Source: Roseburia inulinivorans DSM 16841
GTDB taxonomy: Bacteria; Bacillota; Clostridia; Lachnospirales; Lachnospiraceae
Assembly: GCF_000174195.1 (NCBI RefSeq)
Contig: NZ_ACFY01000152.1
Coordinates: 1-56,212 of the forward strand
DNA: 56,212 bases
Direction: 5' to 3'
The notes beneath the pieces are model-generated. The model did not search any database, was not told the DNA's origin, and saw only the letters and a list, made by a program, of their open reading frames with translations. This document shows, one piece after another, positions 1 through 9,458 of the stretch. Each line of letters starts with the position of its first letter. The first letter of the stretch is position 1. Position numbers and translations under genes: made by a program.

Positions 1-78
1 AAGACTTGTGAGAGAACGCTTATATCTGCCCTTCACAACTTATAAAAGCACTACAGAATCTGCGACACTACGCCAATT
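1..78. repeat. Partial interspersed repeat at left window edge
   Basis: This noncoding stretch resembles the reverse complement of about 56128-56205. Shared blocks include GACTTGTGA, CGCTTATA, TGCCC and AATCTGC at matching spacing. It is probably one diverged copy of a repeat family that continues outside the window. No ORF is visible in it. Confidence 0.5.
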
Positions 79-88
79 AAACTCCGGT

Positions 89-673
89 TTAATCATCCAC
101 TTCTTTGTAGTCTACGTCAAGCGCATCCGCCTCCTGCTTCATAGCCTTTGCAGCTTTTGCGGTTCTTGAAACGATCCACAGATCAGAGATTCCATCATAA
201 ATCAATGCGACTCCGATAAATTTCATTGCAAGGCTCACAACCCCAAATGCATTTACGATGCAGATAATGCCGAGTGCAAGGCTGATAATTCCAAGGATCA
301 TTGGACTCCACCACTTCTCATAACCGTTTGCCTTTGTCTCAAAAGCCATTTTGATATCGCTGATCCCATGGACTGCCAGCATAACACCGATAACGATCGG
401 AATGATCATAGCGATGTACTCCGGTCTTGCAAACAGCCAGATACCTACTAAAACCAGGATCAGACCAAGCATTCCGTTAAAAGATGTCAGTCTGTGATTT
501 GTAAAATATCCCACAAGATTTACAATACCCATAACAATTAAGCCAAATGCAAGCAGCATACAGATTGCACTAATTGTCTCATCTGACCAGATGATCAAAA
601 CTACTCCAAGTGCTACACACAATAACGCTGATAAAATGACATCCGCTTTTATTCTTTTTAATGTCTCTTTCAT
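89..673 (-). CDS. HdeD/DUF308-family membrane protein
   Basis: A 194-residue protein made almost entirely of paired hydrophobic helices with small loops, ending in a charged tail rich in Lys, Glu and Asp. This pattern and the Gly-rich helix pairs match DUF308/HdeD-like membrane proteins, which are often acid- or stress-linked but biochemically undefined. I start at the ATG at 673 because a GAGAGAGG ribosome site lies just upstream. A longer reading begins at an upstream TTG and adds eight residues without a better site. The gene stands alone and is divergent from the YbaK-type gene. Family assignment is fairly secure, function is not. Confidence 0.75.
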   Translation of the reverse strand: MKETLKRIKADVILSALLCVALGVVLIIWSDETISAICMLLAFGLIVMGIVNLVGYFTNHRLTSFNGMLGLILVLVGIWLFARPEYIAMIIPIVIGVMLAVHGISDIKMAFETKANGYEKWWSPMILGIISLALGIICIVNAFGVVSLAMKFIGVALIYDGISDLWIVSRTAKAAKAMKQEADALDVDYKEVDD

Positions 674-810
674 TTTTCTATCCTCTCTCTTTAACAAAAA
701 TTTTTGTCATTGCTGTTTCTTTTATAACGAATATCATACCATTCTTTTGGGTTCCGGTAAATATACAGCTCATAAAAGAAGTATAAAAAACTAAAAAAAT
801 TGTTAATTTC

Positions 811-839
811 TTGACATACGAACATGTCTTGATTAGACT
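811..839 (+). promoter_or_regulatory. Sigma-A type promoter for the ybaK-like gene
   Basis: A perfect -35 box TTGACA at 811-816, a 17-bp spacer and a -10 box TAGACT at 834-839 (4 of 6 matches) lie about 55 bp before the start codon. No competing promoter of similar quality is seen in this intergenic stretch. Confidence 0.65.
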
Positions 840-894
840 ACAGTGGAAAGAAATTTCATAATTTGCAAATCAATTTGAAAGGAAATACATTACC

Positions 895-1374
895 ATGGGA
901 AAAGAAGTAAAGACGAATGCCATGCGCATTCTTGACAAAAATAAAATACCTTATGAAATTATTAATTATGAATGTGACGAATTTATCGACGGACTTCACA
1001 CCGCCGAAGCCACCGGAGCCCCTGTAGAACAGTCTTTTAAAACACTTGTCATGCAGGGAAAAAGTAAACAATATTATGTTTTTGTACTGCCGATCGCAGA
1101 GGAAGTTGATCTGAAAGTTGCCGCAAAAACAGTCGGCGAAAAATCCGTAGAAATGATCCACGTAAAAGATATCACCGCCATTACCGGTTATGTACGTGGT
1201 GGATGCACTCCCCTTGGCATGAAAAAACAGTTTCCTACCGTTCTCCATGACAGCGCCAGAAATTTTGACAAAATCTATATCAGCGGTGGACGTATCGGAA
1301 CCTCCATTACCGTCAATCCGGATGCACTGCTCTCCGTAGTACGCGGACAATATGCGGATATCATCATGCATTAA
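895..1374 (+). CDS. ybaK: YbaK/EbsC-family aminoacyl-tRNA deacylase
   Basis: A 159-residue protein over its whole length like the YbaK/EbsC family, which hydrolyses Cys-tRNA(Pro) and related mischarged tRNAs in the cytoplasm. Visible family features are the N-terminal KTNAMRILD segment, the TLVMQGKSKQYYVFVLP strand with its conserved Lys, the GYVRGGCTPLGMKK block and the C-terminal GGRIGTSITVNPDAL segment. Length is normal. A GAAAGGAAA ribosome site precedes the ATG and a good promoter lies upstream at 811-839. It converges on the SseB-like gene and shares a palindromic terminator with it. Exact tRNA specificity cannot be read from the sequence. Confidence 0.9.
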   Translation: MGKEVKTNAMRILDKNKIPYEIINYECDEFIDGLHTAEATGAPVEQSFKTLVMQGKSKQYYVFVLPIAEEVDLKVAAKTVGEKSVEMIHVKDITAITGYVRGGCTPLGMKKQFPTVLHDSARNFDKIYISGGRIGTSITVNPDALLSVVRGQYADIIMH

Positions 1375-1390
1375 CCAGCGTTTCACTTAA

Positions 1391-1445
1391 AAACTGCCGC
1401 TTGCAGGCTGTAAAAATCCGTAACATAACCTGCAAGTGGCAGTTT
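1391..1445. terminator. Bidirectional terminator-like palindrome, also a repeat
   Basis: Seventeen-base arms (1391-1407 and 1429-1445, one G-T pair) lie between two convergent genes, with T-rich or A-rich flanks suiting termination in both directions. The arm AACTGCCGCTTGCAGG and the nearby ATCCGTAAC stretch recur at the outer ends of the large hairpin at 55680-56015. This site therefore looks like a short member of the same repeat family. Confidence 0.7.
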
Positions 1446-1461
1446 AAATCCAAACTTCAAA

Positions 1462-2364
1462 TTAACTTGTCAGTTCCCCGGGATTTTTTGCGAGATTCAT
1501 GATCTCCTGAAGTTCTGCGCCTTCCACCGGTGCATTTCCATAGCTGACGTGTTTTGCATCCTCTGTCACGCCGCCGAGAAGTCTTACATCCTTCTCTTTT
1601 GTCATCTCGATCGTATAATAATGCGCCTCATCTTTTAATGGATTGTATGTAATATAGATTCTGTAGCAAAGTGGCGGCACTAATCCTTTATCCGGAAGAT
1701 CCACGCGGATAAGTGTCAGATCCTCTGAAATATCCAATGCCATAACGGAATAATCATCCTCTGTATATGGATAAAGTTTTGGCTCTTTGAATGCTGCCGC
1801 AAAAAGCTCATTGACGAATGCCTCTTTCTCATCGCAGAGTTTTTGCACGAATTCCGCTTTTTCTGTATACAAGCGCTTTGGAATCACAGAAAATTCTGTC
1901 TGATTTTTCACAAATGCCTGAAACTGCTGTGGTGTCATTTTGATCTGCTTTGGCTGTTTTGCCATTTTCTCATCTGCCTCATGCAATTTCTGGATCAGTT
2001 CAATCTTCAATACCAGATTATCGGTAAATGGATTGATGACCATTCCGCTTAAATTCAATTCCGGTTTTACGGCAACGCTGTTGCATGCCGGAAATGGCAT
2101 ACTTAAGAGTGCCTGGCTTTTTGGTGCATTTGCCATCTGCTCTTTGGAGGTGTACACTACAAAATACTGTTCGCCGGCACCGCTCTTTAAAAAACAGGGA
2201 GTTGGCTGATCCGGTGCTTTTAACATTGCCGGAACTAACAGTTTTGTCGGACGAAGCAGATTTAAGACTGCTGTAAGCTTTTCTTTTGTCCTGTCTGCTG
2301 CGTAATCTTTGATTGCCTCCTCTAATCTATCGTTTGTGATTTCCATTGTTGTCTTTTCTTCCAT
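1462..2364 (-). CDS. SseB-family protein
   Basis: A 300-residue soluble protein. The first half carries a typical SseB N-terminal region: a helix (residues 9-38), a VPAML strand, a YFVVYTSKEQ strand and a GMVINPFTDNLVL segment. The second half is a mixed alpha/beta region with a YYTIEM strand and a GGV-containing tail. SseB-like proteins are named after an E. coli gene affecting serine sensitivity. Their biochemical role is not settled. The start at 2364 has AAAGGA upstream. Single gene, convergent with ybaK. Confidence 0.7.
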   Translation of the reverse strand: MEEKTTMEITNDRLEEAIKDYAADRTKEKLTAVLNLLRPTKLLVPAMLKAPDQPTPCFLKSGAGEQYFVVYTSKEQMANAPKSQALLSMPFPACNSVAVKPELNLSGMVINPFTDNLVLKIELIQKLHEADEKMAKQPKQIKMTPQQFQAFVKNQTEFSVIPKRLYTEKAEFVQKLCDEKEAFVNELFAAAFKEPKLYPYTEDDYSVMALDISEDLTLIRVDLPDKGLVPPLCYRIYITYNPLKDEAHYYTIEMTKEKDVRLLGGVTEDAKHVSYGNAPVEGAELQEIMNLAKNPGELTS

Positions 2365-2595
2365 AATAAAACTATCCTTTCCTGCTGCCCAATGTCAAAA
2401 ATATGGTTCGTAATGATTTTCTATTTTGTGATTGCTGACATTCCATATTTTCAATTCGAACCAAGATTTCTCTTATTTTAGCACATTACTGCAATTTATT
2501 CCATTTATTTCTGTTGCTGCATTTTGTATTTATGACAATCTACACATTCAGTATACATACCTTATAACTCTTTGCAATTCATGCAGCTTTATGTG

Positions 2596-3287
2596 CTATT
2601 TTAATTTTTTTAATAAATCCGGCAATTCGCTCAATTCAAAAATGCGGTAATCTGGATGGATTGCTCCATGATCTGTTATATTTCTGTCTCTCTGATACCA
2701 GATTGTAGTCAGACCTACATTTTTTCCACCAAGAATATCTGAGGATAAGCTGTCGCCCACAATGACACTCTCTTCCAGCTTAAAATCAGGAATATGTGCA
2801 AAACAATAGTCGAAAAATTTTTTGTCCGGTTTATGATACCCGATTTTTTTTGAAATAAAAAAGTCCTCAAAATACGGTTTGATCCCGGATTCCTCAATAC
2901 GTCTGCTCTGCACTTCATAAGTTCCATTGGATGCAGCATACAATCTGTACTTGCCGTGCAATTTCTGTAAAAGTTCGAGCGCGCCATCCACTTTTTCGTG
3001 TTCATATGCAAGATTCTGCTCATAACATTTTGCTGTTTCTTCCGGCGATGCTGTTATCCCATATTTTTCAAAAAAATATGGTAACGGCTTATTTTCACTT
3101 CCTCCTGCGTCAATTCACCGAGTTCTAACTTTTTCCATTGTGCCAGATTGATCTCACTGTATCCCGCCAGCAATTTTTCTGTTGGCTCCACTCCAACTTT
3201 TTGCAGTGCTTTTTTCAACGCTTCCTTTTCTGCCTTGTGGAAATCAAGAATGGTATCATCTAAATCTAATAAAACTGTTGTTATCAT
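2596..3287 (-). pseudogene. YjjG/YfnB-type HAD nucleotidase, frameshifted
   Basis: Two overlapping reading frames together give one HAD phosphatase of about 230 residues. The first (3287 to about 3075) holds the catalytic motif DLDDTILDF, where the first Asp is the nucleophile. The second (to 2596) holds motif II in AASNGT, the motif III Lys region in KPDKKFF and motif IV in VGDSLSSDILGG. This order and the QWKKLELGE region match YjjG/YfnB-like pyrimidine nucleotidases that remove noncanonical nucleotides. The break lies in a run of seven T (3070-3076, coding strand). One more T restores the frame. The junction reads T TTT TTG in frame, so -1 slippage could also rescue it. It could be a real mutation or a homopolymer sequencing error. 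Confidence 0.75.
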
Positions 3288-3421
3288 GTGGATTCCTCTT
3301 TTTTCTATGTATAATCGACAATTCTCTGATTGATCCGTTCCTCTGCCATCACATCAATAAATTTTGCTTAAAACATATTATTATTTTAATCATAACAGAC
3401 CTTTTACTAAAAAGCAAAATA

Positions 3422-3491
3422 AAGCAGGGATATTCCAAGATTGCAGGACACACATTGTGTACCCCTGTTTTCTGGAATGATATCCCTGCTT
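3422..3491 (-). terminator. Terminator after the uxaBA operon
   Basis: Long hairpin with arms at 3422-3437 and 3473-3491, sharing AAGCAGGGATAT and its complement. It is followed on the minus strand by a T-rich stretch. It lies directly downstream of the uxaA stop codon. Confidence 0.75.
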
Positions 3492-3504
3492 ATTAAGATT
3501 CCTT

Positions 3505-4992
3505 TTACAAAACAACCCCATCCTTAAAAATGGAAATGCTTCTGTATCCACGCTTCTCAGTCTGTGTTTCTTTTCCATTGGCAACTTCGATCACCAACTG
3601 TAACAGACGTTTTGCTGCGTCGTCAATGGATTCTCCTTCAACGATCGGACCTGCATCAAAATCGATCCATCCTTTTTTATTTTCCGCAAGCCGGCTGTTC
3701 GTGGACAGCTTCAAAGTCGGAGCCGGCGCTCCGAATGGTGTACCGCGCCCTGTTGTGAACAGGATCAGGTGCGCTCCTGCTGCTGTCATCGCCGTTGCTG
3801 ATACAAGATCGTTTCCAGGTCCATAAAGCATATTTAATCCCTTTGTCACAACAGCGTCCCCATATCCGATCACATCCATGATCGGGGCTGTACCGCCTTT
3901 CTGTACGCAGCCGCAGGACTTGTCTTCGAGCGTTGTAATACCACCCTGGCGGTTTCCCGGGCTTGGGTTGTCGTATACGACCTCGTTGTGGCTTATAAAA
4001 TAATTTTTGAATCCGTTGATCATACTGACAGCTTTTTCAAACACCTCTTGATTAATACAGCGGTTCATTAAAAATCCCTCTGCACCAAACATTTCCGGTA
4101 CTTCTGTCAGAACTGTGGAACCGCCTCTTGCCACAAGCATGTCGCTGAAACGACCTACTGCCGGGTTTGCCGTGATACCGGAAAGTCCGTCAGAACCGCC
4201 GCATTTCATCCCGACTACAAGCTCGCTCACCGGGATCGGTTCCCTGTGGAACTGTCCGGCATAGGCTGCACATTCTTCCAATAATTTTCTTCCGGCTTCA
4301 AATTCATCCTCCACTTCCTGGCAGGTTAAGAATTTGACTCTGTCCGCATCATAATCGCCCAGTTCCTCCACGAACTGTTCATGTGTCAGATTCTCACATC
4401 CAAGTCCCAATACAAGTACTGCTGCTGCATTGGGATGGCGCACAAGCGCCGCCAGAAGCTTTCTGGTCTGTGCATGGTCATGTCCCGTCTGGCTGCATCC
4501 AAATGGATGATCAAATGTATACAGACCGTCTATTGTTCCGGTCACGAGATCCTGATTGAGTGCTGTCATTCTCTTAGCAACGTCATTGACACACCCTACG
4601 GTCGGAATGATCCAGATCTCATTCCGGATCGCTGCACGTCCGTCTTTCCTGCGGAATCCGTTAAAACACTCCGGTTTTTCTGATGCCGGCTGCTTAAGTT
4701 CCGGATGATAGGAATATTCAATTTCTCCGGACAGATTCGTCGCCATGTTATGCGTATGTACCCAGCTTCCTGCCGGAATGTCTGTCGTTGCATGTCCAAT
4801 CACAAAGCCATATTTGATAATATTCTCTTCTTTTGCAATATTTTTCAAAGCGATCTTGTGTCCCTGCGGGATTGCCTCTGTCACCACGACCTGACTCAGA
4901 TCGCCGGACTGTACGGTCTCTCCTGCATTGATCGGGCAGAGTGCAACTGCCACATTATCCGCCGGTGCTATCTGTATCGTCTTCATAAGCAT
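3505..4992 (-). CDS. uxaA: Altronate dehydratase
   Basis: A 495-residue protein matching UxaA, which dehydrates D-altronate to 2-keto-3-deoxygluconate. The N-terminal 75 residues form an SAF domain (DNVAVAL, IPQGHKIAL, IKYGFVIGHA). The C-terminal dehydratase core shows GCSQTGHDHAQT, GLGCEN, MKCGGSDGLSGITANPA and a Cys-rich DKSCGCVQKGG segment. The His and Cys residues are probable metal ligands. The first ATG touches the uxaB stop codon, so the two are translationally coupled. A second ATG two codons later is also possible. It is the last gene of the operon and ends at a strong terminator. Confidence 0.93.
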   Translation of the reverse strand: MLMKTIQIAPADNVAVALCPINAGETVQSGDLSQVVVTEAIPQGHKIALKNIAKEENIIKYGFVIGHATTDIPAGSWVHTHNMATNLSGEIEYSYHPELKQPASEKPECFNGFRRKDGRAAIRNEIWIIPTVGCVNDVAKRMTALNQDLVTGTIDGLYTFDHPFGCSQTGHDHAQTRKLLAALVRHPNAAAVLVLGLGCENLTHEQFVEELGDYDADRVKFLTCQEVEDEFEAGRKLLEECAAYAGQFHREPIPVSELVVGMKCGGSDGLSGITANPAVGRFSDMLVARGGSTVLTEVPEMFGAEGFLMNRCINQEVFEKAVSMINGFKNYFISHNEVVYDNPSPGNRQGGITTLEDKSCGCVQKGGTAPIMDVIGYGDAVVTKGLNMLYGPGNDLVSATAMTAAGAHLILFTTGRGTPFGAPAPTLKLSTNSRLAENKKGWIDFDAGPIVEGESIDDAAKRLLQLVIEVANGKETQTEKRGYRSISIFKDGVVL

Positions 4993-6492
4993 TTACAGGC
5001 AGCCTGCATAAGCAGCCTTTGCTCCTTCCCTGCGTATTTTCTCAAGATCCTCTATGACCGCTTTCTCTAATCCTTCGATTCCGGTCAGATCCTGATCCCA
5101 CATTTTTTTATTTGTAAGCACTTCATGCACCAGTTCCGCCGCAGATGCATCCCGGTGTTCATAATAAAATTCCAGCACCCATCTGTCATCACTTACGGTA
5201 TATTCGTTTCCTGCCGGACGTCTGCAGATGAGTCCCGCATCTGTCAATTCCTGAATGTCATTGCTGTAAAAGGCGATATAGGCAGCCAGAGACATTGTCA
5301 GGCACACAGGAAGTTTTCCCTGTTCTTTCACATATTCCAAAAAAGAAGGCATGTTGCGCGCTTTCCATTTTGATGTTGAATTTAAAGAGATACTCATCAA
5401 TTCATGATTTACAAATGGATTGTTAAATCTGTCTGAAACTGCTGCTGCAAATTTCAGCAGATCGTCTTTATCTAATGGAAGTGTCGGAATCACCTCCTCA
5501 TAAAGCATTTTGTTCATAAAACCTTTGATGACGTCGTCATGCATGCAGTCACGCACAATATTTTCTCCTGCGAGATATGCGCCAAGCACGAATCCGGTGT
5601 GCGCTCCGTTCAAAATGCGCACCTTTCTCTTTTTATATGGACTCATATCCGGCACAACAAATACTTTATCGGAAAGTCCTGCCTTTTTGAAAGGAAGGAC
5701 ATCATTTAACTTTTCATCACCTTCGATGACCCATACGCCAAATACTTCTCCGACATCCAATAACGGATCTGTGTAACCATGTTTTTGTTCTAACTCCGCT
5801 ACCTCTTTCTCATCACGGATGCGTCCCGGTACGATACGGTCAACAAGAGAGCCGCAGAAGGTACAGTCCTCATTGACATATTTTTTAAATCCGTCCTCAA
5901 GCCCCCACTGTTCAATGTACTGGTTGACACATTTTAACAGCTCTTTTCCATTGTTGTCGATCAGCTCGCAGGCTAACATGATGATTCCTTTTTTTCCTGC
6001 CTGATAACGATGGTACAGCACCTGTGTCAGTTTTGCCGGGAAACTTGACGGTGGGCAGTCATCTTTTTTGCAGGAAGGGTCATACTGGATTCCCGCTTCT
6101 GTTGTATTGGAAACGATGATTTCAAGTTCATCGCTGGCTGCTAATTCCATCATTGCCTCGTAGCCTGCTTTTTCATATGGGTTTAAGCAGCGGCTCACGC
6201 TGGAGATCACACGCTTGTCATCCACTTTCTGACCGTTTTCACTTCCACGCAGATATAACGTGTAGAGTCCTTCCTGCTCATTGATCATGTCGCTCAGCCC
6301 CTGTGCGATCGGCTGGACGAGGCAGCATTTTCCATTCCAGTCCGCTTTTTCATTTGCAAGGTCGAACCAGTAATCAACAAACGCACGCAGGAAATTTCCC
6401 TCTCCGAACTGCATCACTTTTTCCGGTGCTTCTTTCAGAAGATATCCGTCATAGCCGACTTTTTTTATTACATCATAATTTAATTTTTCCAT
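4993..6492 (-). CDS. uxaB: Tagaturonate reductase (altronate oxidoreductase)
   Basis: A 499-residue NAD-dependent polyol/uronate dehydrogenase of the mannitol dehydrogenase family. It shows the N-terminal QFGEGNFLRAFVDYW segment near the nucleotide-binding region and the catalytic KKRKVRILNGAHTGFV segment, with the family Lys, Asn and His. Its full-length resemblance is to UxaB, which interconverts tagaturonate and altronate. Together with the adjacent UxaA it forms a two-step tagaturonate to KDG route. AAAGGGA precedes the ATG. The 82-bp gap to dctM holds only a small hairpin. Confidence 0.92.
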   Translation of the reverse strand: MEKLNYDVIKKVGYDGYLLKEAPEKVMQFGEGNFLRAFVDYWFDLANEKADWNGKCCLVQPIAQGLSDMINEQEGLYTLYLRGSENGQKVDDKRVISSVSRCLNPYEKAGYEAMMELAASDELEIIVSNTTEAGIQYDPSCKKDDCPPSSFPAKLTQVLYHRYQAGKKGIIMLACELIDNNGKELLKCVNQYIEQWGLEDGFKKYVNEDCTFCGSLVDRIVPGRIRDEKEVAELEQKHGYTDPLLDVGEVFGVWVIEGDEKLNDVLPFKKAGLSDKVFVVPDMSPYKKRKVRILNGAHTGFVLGAYLAGENIVRDCMHDDVIKGFMNKMLYEEVIPTLPLDKDDLLKFAAAVSDRFNNPFVNHELMSISLNSTSKWKARNMPSFLEYVKEQGKLPVCLTMSLAAYIAFYSNDIQELTDAGLICRRPAGNEYTVSDDRWVLEFYYEHRDASAAELVHEVLTNKKMWDQDLTGIEGLEKAVIEDLEKIRREGAKAAYAGCL

Positions 6493-6574
6493 TATTTATT
6501 CCCTTTCTTTTTTTATCACTGATATGGAAAATGGACTGCACATGTTTATGTGGCAGCCGCATTTTCTATTTAAA

Positions 6575-7861
6575 CTAATAAACTAAATTTACAAGAAATG
6601 TTGTAAATGGCTCAAACCATGTGAGGAGCAACAGGTTTACGATCAGCAGAATGTAGAATGGAACTGCTTCCTTAATAAACGCTGCCGTCTTACATTTTGT
6701 GATGGAACAGGTTACGAACATCAATGTTCCCATAGGTGGCGAAAGTGCTCCGATCGCATTGTTAAAGATGTAGATCATTGCAAACTGGATCTCGTTAATG
6801 CCATATGCTTTTGCGATCGGTGCAAGCAATGGAACAAGAATGATCATGGAAGCATTTCCCTCGATAAACATTCCGACGATCAGAAGAAAAATATTCACAA
6901 CGATCAGGAATACAAATTTACTGTGAATGTTTGCAAGCATCCATGCAGTCAGAGCCTGTGGAATCTGCTCTTTTGTCAGGATCCACGAGAATACAGATGC
7001 TGCAGAAACGATCAGCATAATGGACGTTGTTGTGCAGGCAGTCTCTTTTAACCCCTGAATCATGTCTTTGATATGCATCTCTTTATAAAGTAATCCAAGA
7101 AAAGCTGCGTAAATGATAGCAACTGCTCCTGCCTCTGTTGCAGTGAACACACCAATTCTGATACCTCCAATGATAATGATCGGAAGTAAAAGCGGTAAAA
7201 TTGCAGGTTTAAATGCCTTCCAGAAGCGTGACCATGTCATTTTTTCTGTGGAAATGTTACCATATCCACGTTTTTTTGAAATAACCCCGACTAATATCAT
7301 CATGGTAATGCAGAGCAATGCCCCAACCCCAAGACCTGACATAAACAGTTTTCCGATGGATACGTTCGCAATACATCCGTAGAGGATCATTGCGATTCCT
7401 GGCGGGATCAATGGTGTGATCATTGAGGATGCTGCTGTCACAACACTGGAAAATTCAAGGGAAAATCCTTTTTTTGTCATTTCCGGAACCATCATTTTGG
7501 ATTCCATTGCGGCATCCGCAATATTAGAACCTGACAGACCTCCCATGACTGTTGAGAGAAGGACATTGACTTGTGCAAGTCCACCCGGAAGTCTGCCTGT
7601 CACAACCTCACAGAAATCCATGATCCTTTTCGTGACTCCGGTGTAATTCATAAAAATTCCGGCGCAGACAAAAAATGGAATTGCCAGCAGTGAAATTTTT
7701 TCAGTTCCGATAATCGTCTGCTGTGCAAACACTGCTGCACTCACATGCGGGTTCAGTGCAAAATACACCATAGAGCCGCCCAATACTGCCAAATATACAG
7801 GCACCTTCAAAAATAAAAGTACCAACATTACGATTGCTGCCAATAAAAGAATATCACTCAT
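6575..7861 (-). CDS. TRAP transporter large permease, DctM-type
   Basis: A 428-residue integral membrane protein with about 12 hydrophobic helices, normal length for the DctM large subunit that conducts substrate with sodium. Conserved pieces include the N-terminal LLFLKVPVYLAVLGG helix, LLAIPFFVCAGIFMN, GGLSGSNIADAAM, SSMITPLIPPGIAMILYG and the C-terminal IGALSPPMGTLMFV segment. Its start overlaps the end of the small permease by 8 bp, with AGGAGG upstream. The location between a binding protein and uxaBA points to a sugar-acid substrate. Confidence 0.93.
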   Translation of the reverse strand: MSDILLLAAIVMLVLLFLKVPVYLAVLGGSMVYFALNPHVSAAVFAQQTIIGTEKISLLAIPFFVCAGIFMNYTGVTKRIMDFCEVVTGRLPGGLAQVNVLLSTVMGGLSGSNIADAAMESKMMVPEMTKKGFSLEFSSVVTAASSMITPLIPPGIAMILYGCIANVSIGKLFMSGLGVGALLCITMMILVGVISKKRGYGNISTEKMTWSRFWKAFKPAILPLLLPIIIIGGIRIGVFTATEAGAVAIIYAAFLGLLYKEMHIKDMIQGLKETACTTTSIMLIVSAASVFSWILTKEQIPQALTAWMLANIHSKFVFLIVVNIFLLIVGMFIEGNASMIILVPLLAPIAKAYGINEIQFAMIYIFNNAIGALSPPMGTLMFVTCSITKCKTAAFIKEAVPFYILLIVNLLLLTWFEPFTTFLVNLVY

Positions 7862-8363
7862 CGCTGCCTGCTGCCTCCTTTGCCTCTGATTTTATGCCAT
7901 GAAGTATGCTGTAAATAAAACTGATCACCATATCCACATAGGAAAAAAGTGAAATGCCATACACTACAATGTAAGGAATATGTAACATACTGGTGGAACG
8001 TCCACTTTCCAGAAATATCTTCAAATACGGAATGGTCTGTACAAATAGGAAACCTAATATCACAACCACAATAACTGCAATCATGATCTCCATTACCTTT
8101 TGTACTTTTTCCGGCATGAGATCCACGATCATCTCGATTGCAACATGGTTACCATTCCGGAATGCCGCACCTGCTGCCGCAAATGTGATCCACACCATAC
8201 AGGATGTCTGAACTTCCTCTAACCATGTAAATGGTGCATGAAACACATAACGCCAGATAACCCCGGCAAATGTTAATATGATCAGGATCGCCAGAATAAC
8301 AGATGCTACGATAACATCTAAATTCGCTAAAAAACTCCATTTGCTCTTTTTCTTATTTTCCAT
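7854..8363 (-). CDS. TRAP transporter small permease, DctQ-type
   Basis: A membrane protein of about 169 residues with four hydrophobic helices and the FTWLEEVQTSCMVWITFAAAG segment typical of DctQ. It helps couple the binding protein to the large permease. I prefer the ATG at 8363 because GGAGAGG lies six bases upstream. The ATG two codons earlier abuts that site directly. It sits 12 bp after dctP and overlaps dctM, so all three subunits are co-transcribed. Confidence 0.9.
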   Translation of the reverse strand: MENKKKSKWSFLANLDVIVASVILAILIILTFAGVIWRYVFHAPFTWLEEVQTSCMVWITFAAAGAAFRNGNHVAIEMIVDLMPEKVQKVMEIMIAVIVVVILGFLFVQTIPYLKIFLESGRSTSMLHIPYIVVYGISLFSYVDMVISFIYSILHGIKSEAKEAAGSDE

Positions 8364-8375
8364 GCTCATCCTCTC

Positions 8376-9419
8376 CTATTCCTCTGCTCCCATTGCCTTG
8401 CGCACTGTATCGTACAGTCCGTCTGACCATCCGAAACGGTCTCCCATCTCATAAAATGAAGCTGCTTTTTCCCGGAAACCTTCCAGCACTTCCTCAGATG
8501 GATCGACAACGGTCACTCCCTCGTCGACCATCAGCTGTAAATACTCCTGCTCCGCCTCCTGCAATACCTGATTGTTGTATTCTCCGGCTTCCTGTGCCGT
8601 CTCAACAAGCCAGTTCTGCTGTTCCTCTGTGAGGCTGTTAAACCAGTCAGCTGACACCACCCATGTTGTGAAGTTTTTAACATGTCCGTCCAGGATCAGA
8701 TATGGAGCCACTTCATGCAGCTTTCTTCCATACAGGGTAGCGATTGGATTCTCCGCACCATCAATTGTCTTTGTCTGCAATGCCTGATAAACATCTCCTA
8801 ATGCCATACCGGTAGAGGTTGCTCCGAGGACATCAAATCCATATGACTGTATCTCATTGGATGGTACGCGGATTTTTAATCCTTTCAGATCATCTACACT
8901 GTTTACCGGAACATTGGTAAGTGTATGGCGTTCTCCATACATCCAGTTGGAAGCAATAATTTTTAATCCTTTTTCTTCCAGCTTTTTGCACTGATCCTCA
9001 TACCAGTCTGATTCGATCAATGTCCAGCACTGATCCCAGTCATCAAAGAGAAATGGTCCAAATAATATTCCCATGTCCTTGATCCCATAATCTGCATAAA
9101 ACGCTCCGTCTGCAAGCGTGCATACCGGCTCTCCTAAAAGCATGGAATCAATCAAAGATGATTTATCTCCCAGCTGTGAATCCGGGTACACTTCAATCGC
9201 CATTTTTCCACCGGACTTTTCTTTTATGATCTCCTGTGCTCTCTCCCACCCTGCGCCGATCGGTTCACTGCTGTTATTCTCAAATGCCACATCCAATACA
9301 ATCTCCGGTTCTACGGACGATGCTGCATCCGATCCTGTCTGGCTGGTGCTTCCACAGGCAGTTAAAGGCAATAACATCAGGCCTGACAGTATCACTGCTG
9401 TCATCTTTTTTAATCTCAT
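8376..9419 (-). CDS. TRAP transporter substrate-binding lipoprotein, DctP-type
   Basis: A 347-residue DctP-family solute receptor. Residues 1-22 form a lipoprotein signal peptide ending in the lipobox LTAC, so it is anchored outside the membrane by Cys22. The mature part shows the family's VYPDSQLGD, DLKGLKIRVP and ALQTKTIDGAENP segments. In solved DctP proteins the conserved Arg of the KIRVP-type motif binds the substrate carboxylate, so an organic or sugar acid is expected. AGGAGG precedes the ATG. The exact ligand is inferred only from the uxaBA neighbours. Confidence 0.92.
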   Translation of the reverse strand: MRLKKMTAVILSGLMLLPLTACGSTSQTGSDAASSVEPEIVLDVAFENNSSEPIGAGWERAQEIIKEKSGGKMAIEVYPDSQLGDKSSLIDSMLLGEPVCTLADGAFYADYGIKDMGILFGPFLFDDWDQCWTLIESDWYEDQCKKLEEKGLKIIASNWMYGERHTLTNVPVNSVDDLKGLKIRVPSNEIQSYGFDVLGATSTGMALGDVYQALQTKTIDGAENPIATLYGRKLHEVAPYLILDGHVKNFTTWVVSADWFNSLTEEQQNWLVETAQEAGEYNNQVLQEAEQEYLQLMVDEGVTVVDPSEEVLEGFREKAASFYEMGDRFGWSDGLYDTVRKAMGAEE

Positions 9420-9458
9420 AGTGTAAAACCTCCTTTTTCTCCAACCGTTTCTGACTTT

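Noticed and set aside
856..1386. Long minus-strand ORF opposite the YbaK-type gene
   Set aside because: It is an antisense shadow of a clear family gene with a promoter and ribosome site, and its translation is low-quality and unrelated to any family.
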